64,000 nucleotides of DNA. It comes from Vesta saturnalis. Its lineage: Eukaryota; Arthropoda; Insecta; Coleoptera; Lampyridae. Position 1 is the stretch's first letter. Each line of letters begins with the position of its first letter. A program made the translations under genes and the position numbers. Positions 23,730 through 35,503 of this stretch are shown here, in pieces. The DNA is taken from contig JARFJB010001963.1 of assembly GCA_036346205.1 (NCBI GenBank), positions 127,501-191,500 on the forward strand. The letters are read 5' to 3'. Below the pieces are notes generated by a model that had not been told where the DNA came from, did no database searches, and was given only the letters and a program-made list of their open reading frames with translations.

Positions 23730-25879
23730 TACTTAAAGATCGTAAAAGGCCCGCGTAGCCACTCCAAAAATCGTCAAAATCGGCAGATAAAGTCAAAAAG
23801 GCGCCACCTGTTAAAATCATTTATGGCAGGAAAACGTCATGAACTAATGTTATGTTGGTCTAACAGGAAACCAAAACGTTCACCCAAAACTCTACTAAAA
23901 ACTAAAAATTTATCGTTAATTAATTACTTATAAATAACCTTCATCAAATGAAGTCAATTACTAGCAATCTTAAATGTGAATCAAAAGATTTCTACTCTTT
24001 TAGCTTATTACTTTACGTCAAAATTGTAGCACAGAGGACGATTCACAATAGATTAGTATCTATCAATAAAACAGGTATAAACAATAGCAATGGTCGTATA
24101 TTATGACATTTACATCTCAAATTTTGATACAGTTGCCTTAAAAAAACATTAAATTCCGCAATTCCAAAATAAGAAATCTTGAATAAAATTAATAAAATTT
24201 CACTCGGGGCTTGCAAGGCCCTTTAAGGTCAGTTACCATGTAGTATCAACAAATTTCATTAAATACAACGGAAATAATACAAAATATCGGTAATATAAAC
24301 TTTCAGTACACAGAATTTGCTCAAACAGGATATAAACAATAAATTGTGAGGATGAATACGACTGTTTTCAAAATTGCCTGAATGGCCTATATACGATAAA
24401 TTACACAAGCAAACGTTTGCATCCTCCCACATAAACACACACACACAAAAAAAAACACTTTATTATTGCCACCAAAAATAAAAAATAAACGTTACCTTAC
24501 CTAACACTAACTACAAAAGATGTTCCTCTAAATTACGACAATCGGTTGGGCAACAGGTCCACCAGGTATTCTAAATAATTCGACAGTGCGCTATTACGGT
24601 ACCCTTTCCATGTGAAATTTCACAAACGACAAATCTTATTCATATTTACTCGAACTTAATTTACGACAGTTACTTCAACCAAAACTACGGTAACTAATTC
24701 TTCATTTGATTCAACGTAAATGCACAACTATTCACAAAGCGATACTTGATTAATTTTACTCATTCAAACTTAATATTAAAATTCGGTATATAATATCTAT
24801 TTAAACAGCGGGTGTCTTCTTATTAACGATATTTACAAAGTTCTTAACCAATATTATGGTTACACTTAAACTAAAAGCTTTCTTTATTTACAGCGATAAT
24901 TGTTTGTTGTGCACTTGCCACTTACACGAAGTCGTTAACAGTTGAACTATTTACTTTTAATCCGCACACCAGGCGGAAAAGAACTCCGAAGTAGTTAGGA
25001 ACACCACCATTCGACACTGAACCGAAATTCCACGGACTAGAATATGTCGCTATACGACACCGATACGATAGATACTCCAGGAGGCGAGAAGACACAAAAT
25101 AATCCTCCAATTAAGTGTAACGAAAATCAAATTTCCACGATAGCTTCACTTAACCTCCAAGAGGGGTGTAAATATTTCACTACCTCCACACACCAAACTT
25201 CGTGTATACGATGAAGCACAAATGAGCCTTGGCTCTTACGGCATTATTTCCAGACTGAGGACATACATTCAAAACTTCTTCAGTTACGCCATACTTAATT
25301 TTAAAAGCGACAACCATACTACTCATACATTCAAATTATAAAACGCGGTAGAAACGATATGCCCCTTTCCGTAAATGATCAAAAGAAATGACGTCATGCC
25401 GGTCATGCTACGAACTGTAATCCTAAAGGGTACCTCAGAATGCAAAAGCAACGTCAGATTTCACAGCAATCGTGACAAAATGTTATCGTTAAGTTATTCT
25501 TCCTTAGTACCTATTGTAACTCAGCTAAATATTTCCTTCTCCTATAATGATGATTTTTAATTGAAAATAAATCGGCAAACTGTATTGCAAAAAAATCTTG
25601 GCTCCGTTCGTCAAATGGAAGTTAACAGAAACATAATACGAAAAACAACTCTCAATAACAATTGCGTTTTTTATTTTAAACCTTACGAAAACTTATATAA
25701 TTTCAATCTTAATGTGAATTAATTCTAACAAAGAAATTCACTTTAAACTAAACACGACCAATTCTAATCCGAAATACAATATAAAGCAAACGATATATCA
25801 ATTTAATTTAACTTTATGAAGACATAAAAACAACAAAATTCGTTAGCGTGAAAGCGAAAACTGAGTAAATACAAAAATA

Positions 25880-25881
<2 letters not shown>
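23730..25881. other. Intergenic, no gene recognised
   Basis: A short (CA)n run occurs at 24433-24448. On the minus strand at 25325-25178 a 49-codon frame (starting MSSMVVAFKIKYGVTEEV) ends near a GTAGTG donor-like site. Taken with the less AT-rich block at 24900-25330, it could be an exon, but I cannot support it further. Confidence 0.35.

Positions 25882-25926
<45 letters not shown>
25882..25926. repeat. (TA)n microsatellite
   Basis: About 22 uninterrupted TA units. Confidence 0.97.
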
Positions 25927-25929
<3 letters not shown>

Positions 25930-26004
25930 GGCGTTCAAACACATATTACAGCACCAGCAAAATCTAAACCAGTTGGCACACCCATAGCATCCTCACATTT
26001 CTCT

Positions 26005-26312
26005 CTATCCAACTTCTATTACCTTAATACCTAACAAACTACGCCTAACTAGGAGAACTGCTTTCACATTAATTGATCGACCCTTTCCACTATGCTTAAC
26101 GTTTTTGGTACTAACCAAATGAAAGGTATCCATCTGATTGATGATACTCTTACAAAGAACCTGCATTGTTTCAGATATTGCTTCCAATTTTTTTCTATTT
26201 TACCACTACCACCTTGCCTTATGCTCTTCCGAGTTAACTGCATAATTTTTCCATAGGTCAGGGCGTATCTATCAAGTTTCCAAGACATCCTACTGTAATA
26301 GTTAGTGTTCAC
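26005..26312 (-). pseudogene. Transposon-type protein fragment, family uncertain
   Basis: Two overlapping minus-strand frames read 'ALTYGKIMQLTRKSIRQGG' and, after a shift, 'HSGKGRSINVKAVLLVRR', 'LGIKVIEVG' and 'EDAMGVPTG'. The pattern of a short basic string, a small/hydrophobic run, then 'GxGxxxxxxF..aMgmP.P' recalls an uncharacterised DNA-binding transposon protein common in arthropod genomes. I cannot name it. It is truncated on both sides. Confidence 0.3.
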
Positions 26313-26399
26313 AGGTTCTACTGATTATGAAACTTAAAACCTTATTTCCTAAACTCTGAAATTTGTACACTTTCAAACCAATAATCAATTAGTTACATT

Positions 26400-27889
26400 G
26401 CTTCATTAAGATAACCATGGTACCTATTTCTTGGCCGTGGCACAAAAAAAGGAAATGGCTGTCGTGAAAATCCTAAGGATACTGATTAACCGTCGCTCGG
26501 CCAAAAAGAGAAAACGCAATCACAATAAAAGATATTATTGTAATGCTATGGGAAATCACCTGTGAACTGTGAACCCTAAATTAATAATAGTTCAATTAGC
26601 ACAGCTTACCAATCTTGTTTTTAATTTTGAAAAATGCGCTGTGACCATCACACGTGACATGTCCCATTAGCAATGATTATATAAAATAAAGAGACATTAC
26701 GATATCGAACGTGTTCATTCACATTTCTGTTTTTATGAAATGTACAAAGTCTTGTATCTTGCTTTCTTATACTGCTAAATTATTCTAAAATATATAATTT
26801 TTGATCTAAAGCTAATATTTGCACAGATGGTGTATCACAAAACACCAATAGTTTTAAATTAAATTAAATGACGTCAAGGAGATTTCCTTCTATAATTTAG
26901 TAAAATAAAATTCAACGCCATAAAATAATGAAACTAACGCGAAAAGTACGGGCATAAAATTTAAACCAATAATAATACACAAAATTTAAATCAAAAGTTT
27001 AAAATTAAATTCAACGTGCGTTCAATAACCTATAATCAAAATCTTTGTATTTGATTTAAAATCTTTGAATACAATCAGAAACTTACAAAGGATGTTTACG
27101 TTACTTCTGGTATGTCGAAATCCTTACTGTCTAGTAATTTTTGGTCCACTACAATGCGAACCGCAGAAGATAGATTATTCATCCTCTTACACACCTTAAA
27201 TTTTTGTCCCAGATTGATACAAATAACTTAATTGCCACACAGTAACTCACATGAAATTCTTAATTCAATTTATTGTAACTCGCTCAAGCTTTTGTAACAG
27301 AGTGCTTATGATATTAGTTTATTTAGCTATTCCAGGATGTTTTACAATTCGCTGCACTTCAACTTAACATTGCGGATCCGTATACAATTTTACGTTATAG
27401 TGTGGTTACTAAGAATTGTTTGTTCTAAGATACTGTTTCTCTGTCGGTGCACTGTGCTCCATAATACTTCATTAACAGCTAACTTGTAACATTTGATAAT
27501 ACAGGCACTAACGGGAATCAGAGTTTTAACATACCTTTGACGTTCATCAACCGGAAAGATTTGAAAATTATAATTCTAAGTGACTAGGCACGAAGTGCTT
27601 CGCTACATTTTGATGGCTAAAGTATCGAATGATTTAACGAAGTAGCAAAAGATTAAGTACAGAGAGTTTGATTGCGTGGAGTGGAATCTAAACGCTGTAA
27701 CTAGTTGTAACGGTGTTATACAGCCTTTCAAGTCTTATAGGTAGATTAATTTTAAATAAATTAAAATAAATAAATTAAACATTACGTCATTATTTTATTG
27801 GTATAAATTTATATTAATTAATATAGTGTATTAATTCGTATGTTAAACCAAAGGGTATATAATAATATAAGAGTAAAAATGGTTAATAT
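26400..27889. other. Intergenic, no gene recognised
   Basis: AT-rich, with no supported frame. Confidence 0.5.
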
Positions 27890-28310
27890 ACTTCCTTGTC
27901 AGGCGTATTGAAAAATCTGGAGTACTAGATCTGTAACAAGACCTGTAACAACAAGAAATACTAGCGCCAATAGGAAATGGCTAGATTTAGAGATTAAATG
28001 TTATTATTCAAAACTAACAAAACTAGTATTAGAGACTTATGAATTACATTTAAAACTGATAAATGGATTAAATGCTGATAAATTTGACGCACCACTAGGG
28101 CTAGGGCGTTGGTCACAAGGTTATTGCTAAAAGACTTATTATTAAAATAAAATGTCAAAATTATGTACATTCAAGCAAAAGGGTAATGTCAAAAACGAAA
28201 ATATTGTTATTAAAAAGATTCCTGAAACTTGTAACAAAGAAGAAATAGATTTGTTAAGTAAAGGTTTGAAATTGTTACTCGATCAAACCGCTCAAGTCTT
28301 ACCAAGGTAA
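27890..28310 (+). pseudogene. Penelope-like element ORF, N-terminal fragment
   Basis: The plus-strand frame reads 'RKWLDLEIKCYYSKLTKLV' and 'LETYELHLKLINGLNADKF', then, after stops, 'IPETCNKEEIDLLSKGLKL'. The '..E..LLSKGLnF' signature directly precedes the reverse transcriptase in PLE proteins (compare 'VVSDYAIEALSEGGNFAITP' at 32060-32130). The reverse transcriptase itself is absent. It lies upstream of, and is separate from, the PLE pair at 29.66-35.49 kb. Confidence 0.45.
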
Positions 28311-28559
28311 GTGGGTTTCTGAGCTGGCTGCAGTGGAAATGATGGACTGGTTCGATATAAGAAGTAAAATGGTTGAAATTTAGGTTCAAACACCTTACAC
28401 TTACCATAACACAACAAATAACAACATTCAATCCGGGAGAAATAGTCTCCAGGCGCCACCGTTTATTAAAATTTTCATGATACATAACAATATATAGGAT
28501 TTACAATACGTATTGCAAGATATAATATTGTACAATAAAATAAAATAAGTAATAATGTA

Positions 28560-28754
28560 TTATGTATTGTTGTTGATGCGCTGCTCAAGATCCTTCATCC
28601 TCTTCAGCCTGTTGACATCTTTGTGTTGAGATTTGTGGTATTTCCAAAACAAAGCATTGTAGTGGTGATGTAGTTGTTGTGTGGACTGTCCGGTTGTCGC
28701 TTGGTTGTGGATGATGTTGTTAATGCCCTGCGTATCTGAAATAAATAGAAACAT
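28560..28754 (-). CDS. Short hypothetical frame, 64 codons
   Basis: An ATG frame containing 'TGQSTQQLHHHYNALFWKYH' and 'HKDVNRLKRMKDLEQRINN'. It has a mild coiled-coil look at the end, but no family is recognised. It is followed on the minus strand by AT-rich sequence with AATAAA-like strings near 28475. It may be a 3' exon or transposon debris downstream of the gag fragment. Confidence 0.15.
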   Translation of the reverse strand: MFLFISDTQGINNIIHNQATTGQSTQQLHHHYNALFWKYHKSQHKDVNRLKRMKDLEQRINNNT

Positions 28755-28797
28755 GTGTTAGTTGTGTGAATACATTATCGGTGTTAACAGAACAGAA

Positions 28798-29636
28798 TTA
28801 ATAAATTATCGATACTGTATACTTAGCTAGCGCACCAGTCTTCGCTACGGACCTTTGTATGATTACCCGAAAAGGGCAACCACCTCTGAACCGGGCATGA
28901 GGATCACTCCCTACAAGTCCATCGCAGTTTGCACCTGAACGAGCGCCGCTGCTACCTTGCGGATGACAGGTGGGCCTTCTCCATATCGAGACCTCCAAAG
29001 AGGCCCAATATGGCGTCGAACCCTACGGCGGGTTGGACAGGCGGGGTAACGACAGCGGCGGGAGCCGTTCTCGGTCCTTCCGCCTTCTCAACCTTGCCTG
29101 CTGTCGCTCGGACGTAATTGACGCCGGTCTGGGTTGCAGACGGCGGCGCCGCCGTCGTTGTCCTCTTCGGTCGCTGTTGTCATCCTGACTTCTTCCGTTG
29201 TGGACGTCAAGGGAACTTCGGGCAGCCCCTGTAGCTAGCGGGGTGGTCCCCACCGCAGTAAACATACTTAACCCGGTCTGTACGGGGTTTCGTGCATTCA
29301 CTGGAGTGGTGATCTCCGGCACACTTTATACAGCGTGCTGCCGCCCTGCAGCAACGCTGTGCGTGACAGAAACCTTGAAACCGGTGACACTGCCCGATGC
29401 CAGATTTCCGCCGCAAATCCTCTACAGTCACGCGGCGTGCTTCACCTACCGGATTTTCTTGTTGTCTTCCTCGGTTGGCAACTCTACCATCACGAGGGGG
29501 AGGGATAGGGCGTCCTTCCTGCTTCATCCTGTACACAGAAAGTGCATTAATACCTTGTATTTTTAGCTCTGAGCTGACGTCAACCTCGGTTAGTTCTACG
29601 GACACGTCACGTATCACCATATTAGTCAATCGCTAG
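28798..29636 (-). pseudogene. Jockey-type non-LTR retrotransposon gag (ORF1), partial
   Basis: From 29629 downward the frame gives an RRM-like/PRE_C2HC region ('VELTEVDVSSELKIQGINAL', 'SVYRMKQEGRPIP'), then CCHC zinc knuckles: 'QCHRFQGFCHAQRCC', 'RCIKCAGDHHSSEC' and 'VYCGGDHPASYRGCPK'. The 'CAGDH...CGG.HPA.YRGCP' string is diagnostic of nucleic-acid-binding ORF1 proteins of Jockey-clade elements. In the first knuckle the second Cys is Phe. After 'GCPKFP' the frame shifts and a Pro/Ala-rich, then basic tail follows to about 28800. The segment is much GC-richer than its surroundings, which suggests a more recent arrival. The N-terminus is cut off at 29636, about 20 bases from the PLE end. ORF2 is absent. 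Confidence 0.8.
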
Positions 29637-29654
29637 CTCTTTGCCTGAAAAGTG

Positions 29655-31985
29655 TATTTTTTAATGGTGTATTTTAAATTATAAAATCTAAACGTTTCGA
29701 TAACACTTACAGTTATCTTCGTCAGTAGTAATATATATTAAAATTGTTAAAGCCAACTATAGAACTAAACTTTAGTAAAGAATAACTAGGCCATTAAAAA
29801 TTAAATATTGCTAAACTGTCCTAAAGATGACAAACCAGAGCACCCTCTAACGGCGAAGGCTAACAATGAAAAATGTCAGCCATAAAACACATTCAACAAA
29901 ATTTAATCAAGTTATGATGTAAGTGTAAAGTTGTGGAAAACTTCAATTTCAAAATGATAGAAGTATTCACAAATATAAACATAATATCAAATTAAATAAT
30001 CCAGTTAAATCTAACAAAGAGATATATTTGTCAATAATTGCAAGTGTTATTAACAATGAAAAACATAATGCAAAACGTTTTTTGTAATTTTTTAACTTTA
30101 ACCTTAGTTTCAACTATTTATGTTAAATTATAGTGCTGTTATAATTTAACATGTAATTGATAAAGCATTTGCTTCAAGGTCTAGGAAAAACAGCAAAAAA
30201 CCTAGACATACCAGAAGCTAAATTAAAATTAAGATCTACTATTGTGCCTTTTCTAAATTATCAGATGCCAAAACTTATTTAAATGGAGATTTTCCTCTTT
30301 TGCTTAGTGAAGTTATTAGGTTGTTTATATATCTCAATATCTTAACGTTTTAAACGAACATAGTAATGCGTTTGTCTTGACAATATTTCCATATCGTCAA
30401 AGTGAATGTCATGATTTAGATCATACAGAGCATGGTCATCCACAGCAGACTTCTCTGGTTGACCTAATGTACAACATTTCATATGTTCTTTACGTCTTGT
30501 ATCAAAGCTATGTTTGGTGGTTCCAATGTTTACTTTTCCACATGAGCAAGATAACTTATACACTCCGGAAGATGATGATGGGTTTGAAACATCTTCAGGT
30601 GATCTTAAATGTTCTTTAATTTTTCTTGTAAGTATAAAAATAGTCCTAATGTCATATTTAATTGTGATTTTTTCAATTCTAATTGTAACATTAGCTATAA
30701 AAGGAAGAAAAGCAGTACCCGTATTAAGAACTGGTTTTACTTTAAGGTTACGTCTAGAAGGTGTAATAACATTGTTAATATCTGTAAGTGAATATCCATT
30801 ACCTTGTAAGGATTTTGTTAAATATTTATATTCATCCTTCAAAAACTCAGGGTCACAAATTCGTTTTGCTCGATCTACTAAAGATTTAATTACACCAATT
30901 TTTGGCGTGAATGGTGGTTGGATAATTTATGAAGGTATCTATCAGTGTGTGTCGGCTTTCTGTAAACCTTAAAAGATAGTGAATTATTATTTTAGATATT
31001 AATATGTCAAGAAATGGTAAACTTCCATTAGTTTCTTTTCCTGGTAAACTGAGTACTAGGATGTATACCATTTATAAAAACCAAAAATTCATGCAGTGCC
31101 TTTTCTCCATGTTTCCAAATAACAAATGTGTCATCTACATATCTATACCAAACTGAAGTTTTTAGGTGTATTTTGTAACGCTAATGTTTCAAATTTTTCC
31201 AAGTAAAAATTAGCTATAACAAGACTAACGGGACTTTTTAGAGGCACATTTGTAAAAGTGAAACAACATCAAAACTGACCATTATATCACCCTCTTCAAT
31301 TTTGACACTATGCATTTTTCAACAAAGTCGGCAGAATTCTGAACATAATGGGGTGTTTTTCCTATATGAGGTTGTAATAAAAATGTAAGATGTTTTGCGA
31401 GACTATATGCAGGAGAACCAATTACACTAACAATAGGCCTTAAAGGAATATTAGATTTATGGATTTTGGTAAACCATATAGTTTTGGTGAAATAGCTTCA
31501 GAGTTAGTTAGCTTCTTTACTATTTCTTCAGGAATAGATTTAAATTTAATCAGTTCTTTGGTTTTTAAAAGAAGCTTTTGTTGGATCTTTTAGTATTTCA
31601 CGATAAGTCTCTGGTTCCCACAATTTTTCTTTTTAATGTTATAATCGTTCATATTTAATATAGCAGGTGCATTACCTTTATCTGATTTTAATATTATTAT
31701 ACTTTTATTGCGTTTAAGATCAAGTAAAGAACGTCGTTGACGAAAGGATAAGTTGCTCTTTGGAGGTTTTGTTTTACGTAATATGTTAACGGTGTTATTT
31801 ATATCTAATTTCATTAGCAGCATCCAAAGGTAATGATTTAATGGAGTTTTCGGTGTTGGAATTTATATCTTCAAAAGGTGTTACTATTGGTGTTATCGCA
31901 AAATTTATAGAATCAATTTTATCCAGATTGGGATAAATTGATGCTATAACGTTTAAATATATGGAAATAAATTTTGACATCTCAT
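29655..31985 (-). pseudogene. Penelope-like element copy 1 (RT plus GIY-YIG), minus strand
   Basis: Reads from 31985 down. It starts with 'INFAITPIVTPFEDIN', then 'LRKTKPPKSNLSFRQRRSLL' and 'IIILKSDKGNAPAILNMNDY' (RT finger region), the 'GLPKIHK..P.RPIVS..GSP' region near 31380-31450, and 'EEGDIMVSFDVVSLL' near 31290. An internal deletion removes the segment between that block and 'ANFY' near 31220. The palm motif 'YRYVDDTFVIWKHG' (YVDD) follows at 31120-31155, then 'NGSLPFLDILIS', the linker, and a GIY-YIG endonuclease at 30342-30600 ('SSGVYKLSCSCGKVNIGTT', 'SFDTRRKEHM'). The 3' untranslated part (30330-29731) leads to a hammerhead-like end at 29660-29730. Stops, shifts and the deletion make it inactive. 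It sits head to head with copy 2. Confidence 0.85.
29660..29730 (-). ncRNA. Hammerhead-ribozyme-like motif at PLE 3' end
   Basis: On the minus strand: CTGACGA (29725-29719), one A, stem II GATAAC / GTTATC closing the 7-nt loop TGTAAGT, then GAAAC and GTTTAGA. Box sequence and order fit the hammerhead consensus (CUGANGA, stem II, GAAA). An unpaired A precedes stem II, and the stem I/III pairing and cleavage triplet are unproven. Hammerheads near PLE termini are established for the class. Confidence 0.55.
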
Positions 31986-32832
31986 GTCAACGTCAAAAGA
32001 AAAATTTAATAAATTATACAAAATAATAGACCATTTATTGATTATTAAAAACAGTTAGAAACCTTTCTGATAGTGTTGTTTCAGATTACGCTATTGAAGC
32101 GCTTTCTGAAGGTGGAAATTTTGCGATAACACCAAGACATAATTTCCAATATCAAAAACTCCATTAAATGATTATCTTTTGATGCTGCTAATGCTAATAC
32201 CCTTAACATATTACGTGAAACAAAACCTCCAAAGAGCAACTTATCCTTTCGTCAACGACGTGCTTTACTTGATCTTAAACGCAATGAAAGTATAATAATA
32301 TTAAAATCAGACAAGGGTAATGCAACCGTTATATTAAATATGAACGATTATAACATTAAGATTGAACAATTGTTGGGACCAGAAACTTATCGTGAAATAC
32401 CAAAAGATCCAACAAAAAGTTTCTTTTAAAAACTAAAGAGCTGATTAAATTATCATCTATTCCTGAAGAAACTGCCTAACTCTGAAGCTATTTCACCAAA
32501 ACTGTATGGTTTACCAAATATCCATAAACCTAATATTCCTTTAAGGCCTATTGTTAGTGTAATTGGTTCTCCTACATATAGTCTTGCAAAACATATTACA
32601 TTTTATTACAACCTCATATAGAAAAACATCCCATTATATTAAAGATTCTGCCGACTTTGTTGAAAAAATGCATAGTTTCAAAATTGAAGAGGGTGATATA
32701 ATGGTCAGTTTTGATGTTGTTTCACTTTTACAAAAGTCGCTCTAAAAGAATCTATTGAATACATTGGTCTTCTTTTTCCAAAGGAGATAACCATTCTTTT
32801 TCAGCATTGTCTTACTACAACTTATTTTCTAT

Positions 32833-33891
32833 AGTAATACTACAAGTGTAATGATGATTATCGGTATATAAATACCTTCGATTTTGAGCAACATATAATG
32901 TTGCTTGAAACCACACGAGCGCGTAGCTTAAAAATAAGCGATCACTTTTAATGTTATCTCTTCTTTTGACATACATTTTTGAATAAGCGAACGGGGCAAT
33001 TTTCAGGATTTCCAATACTTGGTACGACCCATTTACTCTCAGCCATATGTTTTGCACCTTGTGCAGTTTTTGTGAATGGGTTATATTCTAATCTTCCAGT
33101 TGGAGATCCATCGTTTGAAATTTCTTCTTTGAAATATTGCACCAAAGATTGACAGGCCTCGCCGCCTCGCCAAGCTAACTCGACTGCTATAATGTGGTAT
33201 AGTTTCCTCTGCAATCCATTTGGAGTATCCTCGTCCCAAAGTTGTATTATATCCGTTAATTCGTCGGTTGTTAAAGAAGCAGAAGACATTTTTCTCTTTT
33301 CTGGAATTTTTTGAAGCTGTTTTCTCTTCGTGTTTTTTGCATCTCTGGCGATTTTAAACGCTATATCTTTAAACGGATCGAATCGTCTATTAAATTCATT
33401 ATAATATTTTTCTTGTCGTAATTTAGCAGAATTATTCTAAATTGTTTTTATTACCATTTCCTTATACTCGCTACCATCAGCTTTACGCGTATTAAATGCC
33501 CATTCCGCGAGTATATTGGCTAGCACTTCATCACGTGTATTTTCCTCGAGTAATTTCGAGCCTCGCAAAATTCACTAAATTGCTTCCATATGTACTTTTA
33601 GATCTTATGATATTATTGGGAACGTTTTCTTTTACTTCCTTTGCAATCTGCTTCAGATTATAATTACCAAACCTATTTGCCGCAGGAGGATTCATTTTAA
33701 TCACATTCTACGTCTGACATTTATGACATATTAATGTCACATTATCGTAGGTAACTAGGCATATTTATTTTGGTTTGTTAATCAACCAGTTAAATACCGA
33801 AATACAAAATCGAAAACACATATTTTCGTTTATTAACACGCATTTATCCACCAATCAATAGCTTGCGTTTGCTCGGTCGTGGAATAATCAG
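32833..33891. mobile_element. Tyrosine-recombinase (Crypton-like) element inserted in PLE copy 2
   Basis: The PLE reading 'cttattttctat' (to 32832) resumes as 'ggaatagtaaattttatgaa' (from 33893), with a single T shared at the join. No target-site duplication of more than one or two bases is seen, although 'tggaata' occurs twice near the right join (33880 and 33892). The 1.06-kb insert carries a minus-strand recombinase relic. Insertion without duplication fits recombinase-mediated entry, but a deletion at the joint could mimic it. Confidence 0.6.
32940..33695 (-). pseudogene. DUF3504-type tyrosine recombinase-like protein, truncated
   Basis: From an ATG at 33695 the frame gives 'MNPPAANRFGNYNLKQIAKE'. 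With shifts it then has 'WKQFSEFCEARNYS', 'EVLANILAEWAFNTRKADGS' and 'FNRRFDPFKDIAFKIARDAK'. The next block is intact (33289-32954): 'DTPNGLQRKLYHIIAVELAW', 'RGGEACQSLVQYFKEEI', 'GRLEYNPFTKTAQGAKHMAE' and 'ENCPVRLFKNV', ending 'SDRLFLS'. This is the DUF3504 domain found in KIAA1958/ZMYM-like proteins, which derive from Cryptons; 'ELAWRGGEA' carries the first catalytic Arg position. The C-terminal half with H-x-x-R and Tyr is absent, so it is not functional. It differs in sequence from the Crypton relic at 16.4-17.5 kb. Confidence 0.7.
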
Positions 33892-35399
33892 TGGAATAGT
33901 AAATTTTATGAACAGATTGATGGTGTAGCAATGGGTAGTCTCCTTAGTCCTGTTATAGCTAATCTTTACATGGACAAATTTGAAACATTAGCGTTACAAA
34001 ATACACCTAAAAATCTTCAGCTTGGTGTCATGTAGATGACACATTTGTTATTTGCAAACATGGAGAAAAGGCACTGCATGAGTTTTTAGTTTTTATAAAT
34101 GGTATACATCCTAGTACTCAGTTTACCGGGGAAAAAGAAACTAATGGAAGTTTACCATTTCTTGACATATTAATATCTAAAAATAATAATTCACTGTCTT
34201 TTAAGATTTACAGAAAACCGACACACACTGATAGATACCTTCATAAATTATCCAACCACCATCCACGTCAAAAAATAGTGTAATTAGATCTTTAATAGAT
34301 CGAGCAAAACGAGTTTGTGACCCTGAATTTTTGAAAGATGAATATAAATATTTAACAAAATCCTTACAAGGTAATGGATATTCACTTACAGATATTAATA
34401 ATATTATTAAACCTTCTAGACGTAGCCTTAAAGTAAAACCAGTTCTTAATGTCGGTACTGCTTTTCTTCCTTTTATAGCTAATGTTACAGATAGAATTAA
34501 AAAATCCTAATTAAATATGGCATTAGGACTATTTTAAACCTACAAGAAAAATGAAAGAACATTTAAGATCACCTGAAGATGTTTCAAACCGATTATCATC
34601 TTCCGGAGTGTATAAGTTATCTTGTTCTTGTGGAAAAGTATGCATTGGAACCACAAAACGTAGCTTTGATACAAGACGTAAAGAACATAATGAGATTTTG
34701 TCGGTTAGGTCAACCAGAGGAGTCTGCGGTGGCTGACCATGCCTTGCATAATCTAAATCATGACATTCAATTTGACAATATGGAAATATTGTCAAGACAA
34801 ACTTATTATTATGTTCATTTATAACATGAAGCTATTGAAATATATAAACATCCTAATAATTTTAATAGGTTTTGGCACCTTATAATTAAAAAAGGCGTAA
34901 TGATACGTCTTGGTTTTGATTTTAATTTTGACTTTTGGTATGTCTAGGTTTTTGCTGTTTCCTAGACCTTGAAGCAAATGCCTTATCAATTATATGTTAA
35001 ATTACCACAGCACTATAATTAAACATAAATAGTTGAAATTAAGATTAAAGTTAAAAATTACAAAAACGTTCTGCATTATGCTTTTCATTGTTAATAACAC
35101 CTGCAATTATTCACAAAGATATCTCTTTGTTAGATTTAACTGAATTATTTTATTTGATGTTATGTTTATATTTGTGAATACTTCTATCATTTTGAAATTG
35201 AAGTTTTCACAACTTTACACTTACATCATAACTTGATTAAAATTTGTTAAATCATTTTTTGGCTGACATTTTCATTGTTAGCCTTCACCGTTAGAGGGTG
35301 TTCTGGTTTGTTATCTTTAAGACAATTTAACAATATTTAATTTTTAATGACCTAGTTACTCTTTATTAAAATTTGGTTCTATATTTGGCCTTATACGTT

Positions 35400-35465
35400 T
35401 TCTCAAACTGTAATACGAAGATAAGTGTAAGCGTTTAGATTGTATAATTTAAAATACACCATAAA
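35400..35465 (+). ncRNA. Hammerhead-like end of PLE copy 2, collapsed
   Basis: This corresponds to the motif at 29660-29730, but stem II and the GAAA box are deleted: the sequence runs 'acgaagataagtgtaagcg' straight into 'tttagattgtataattta'. It keeps the flanking terminal block that reads 'aaaatacaccat' before the end. Confidence 0.5.
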
Positions 35466-35503
35466 AAAAACAAAAAGATAAGTATTTAACATAAATAAAA
35501 GTT

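Larger units (their letters stand above)
31986..35486 (+). pseudogene. Penelope-like element copy 2 (RT plus GIY-YIG), plus strand, interrupted
   Basis: The RT begins near 32060 with 'VVSDYAIEALSEGGNFAITP', then 'SNLSFRQRRALLDLKRNESI', 'IIILKSDKGNATVILNMNDY', 'LYGLPNIHKPNIPLRPIVS' (32505-32560) and 'EGDIMVSFDVVSLL' (32693-32732). At 'CLTTTYF' (32810-32828) it is broken by about 1.06 kb of foreign DNA (32833-33891). It resumes with 'FYEQIDGVAMGSLLSPVIAN' and the palm 'WCHVDDTFVICKHG', where the usual YVDD reads HVDD. Then come 'NGSLPFLDILIS', 'RKPTHTDRYLHKLS', and GIY-YIG with 'SSGVYKLSCSCGKVCIGTT' (34600-34660), ending near 34822. The 3' untranslated region and a decayed hammerhead end reach about 35486. 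Many stops. With copy 1 it forms an inverted dimer with 5' ends meeting near 31985. Confidence 0.85.

Noticed and set aside
24922..25330. Possible host exon or LTR leader on the minus strand
   Set aside because: The short frames (62 and 49 codons) are not connected by a convincing splice pair and match nothing I know.
28929..29636. Plus-strand frames opposite the gag fragment
   Set aside because: The zinc-knuckle protein is on the minus strand; the GC-rich base composition keeps other frames open by chance.
30377..30972. Plus-strand frames over PLE copy 1
   Set aside because: Antisense of the GIY-YIG and linker region.
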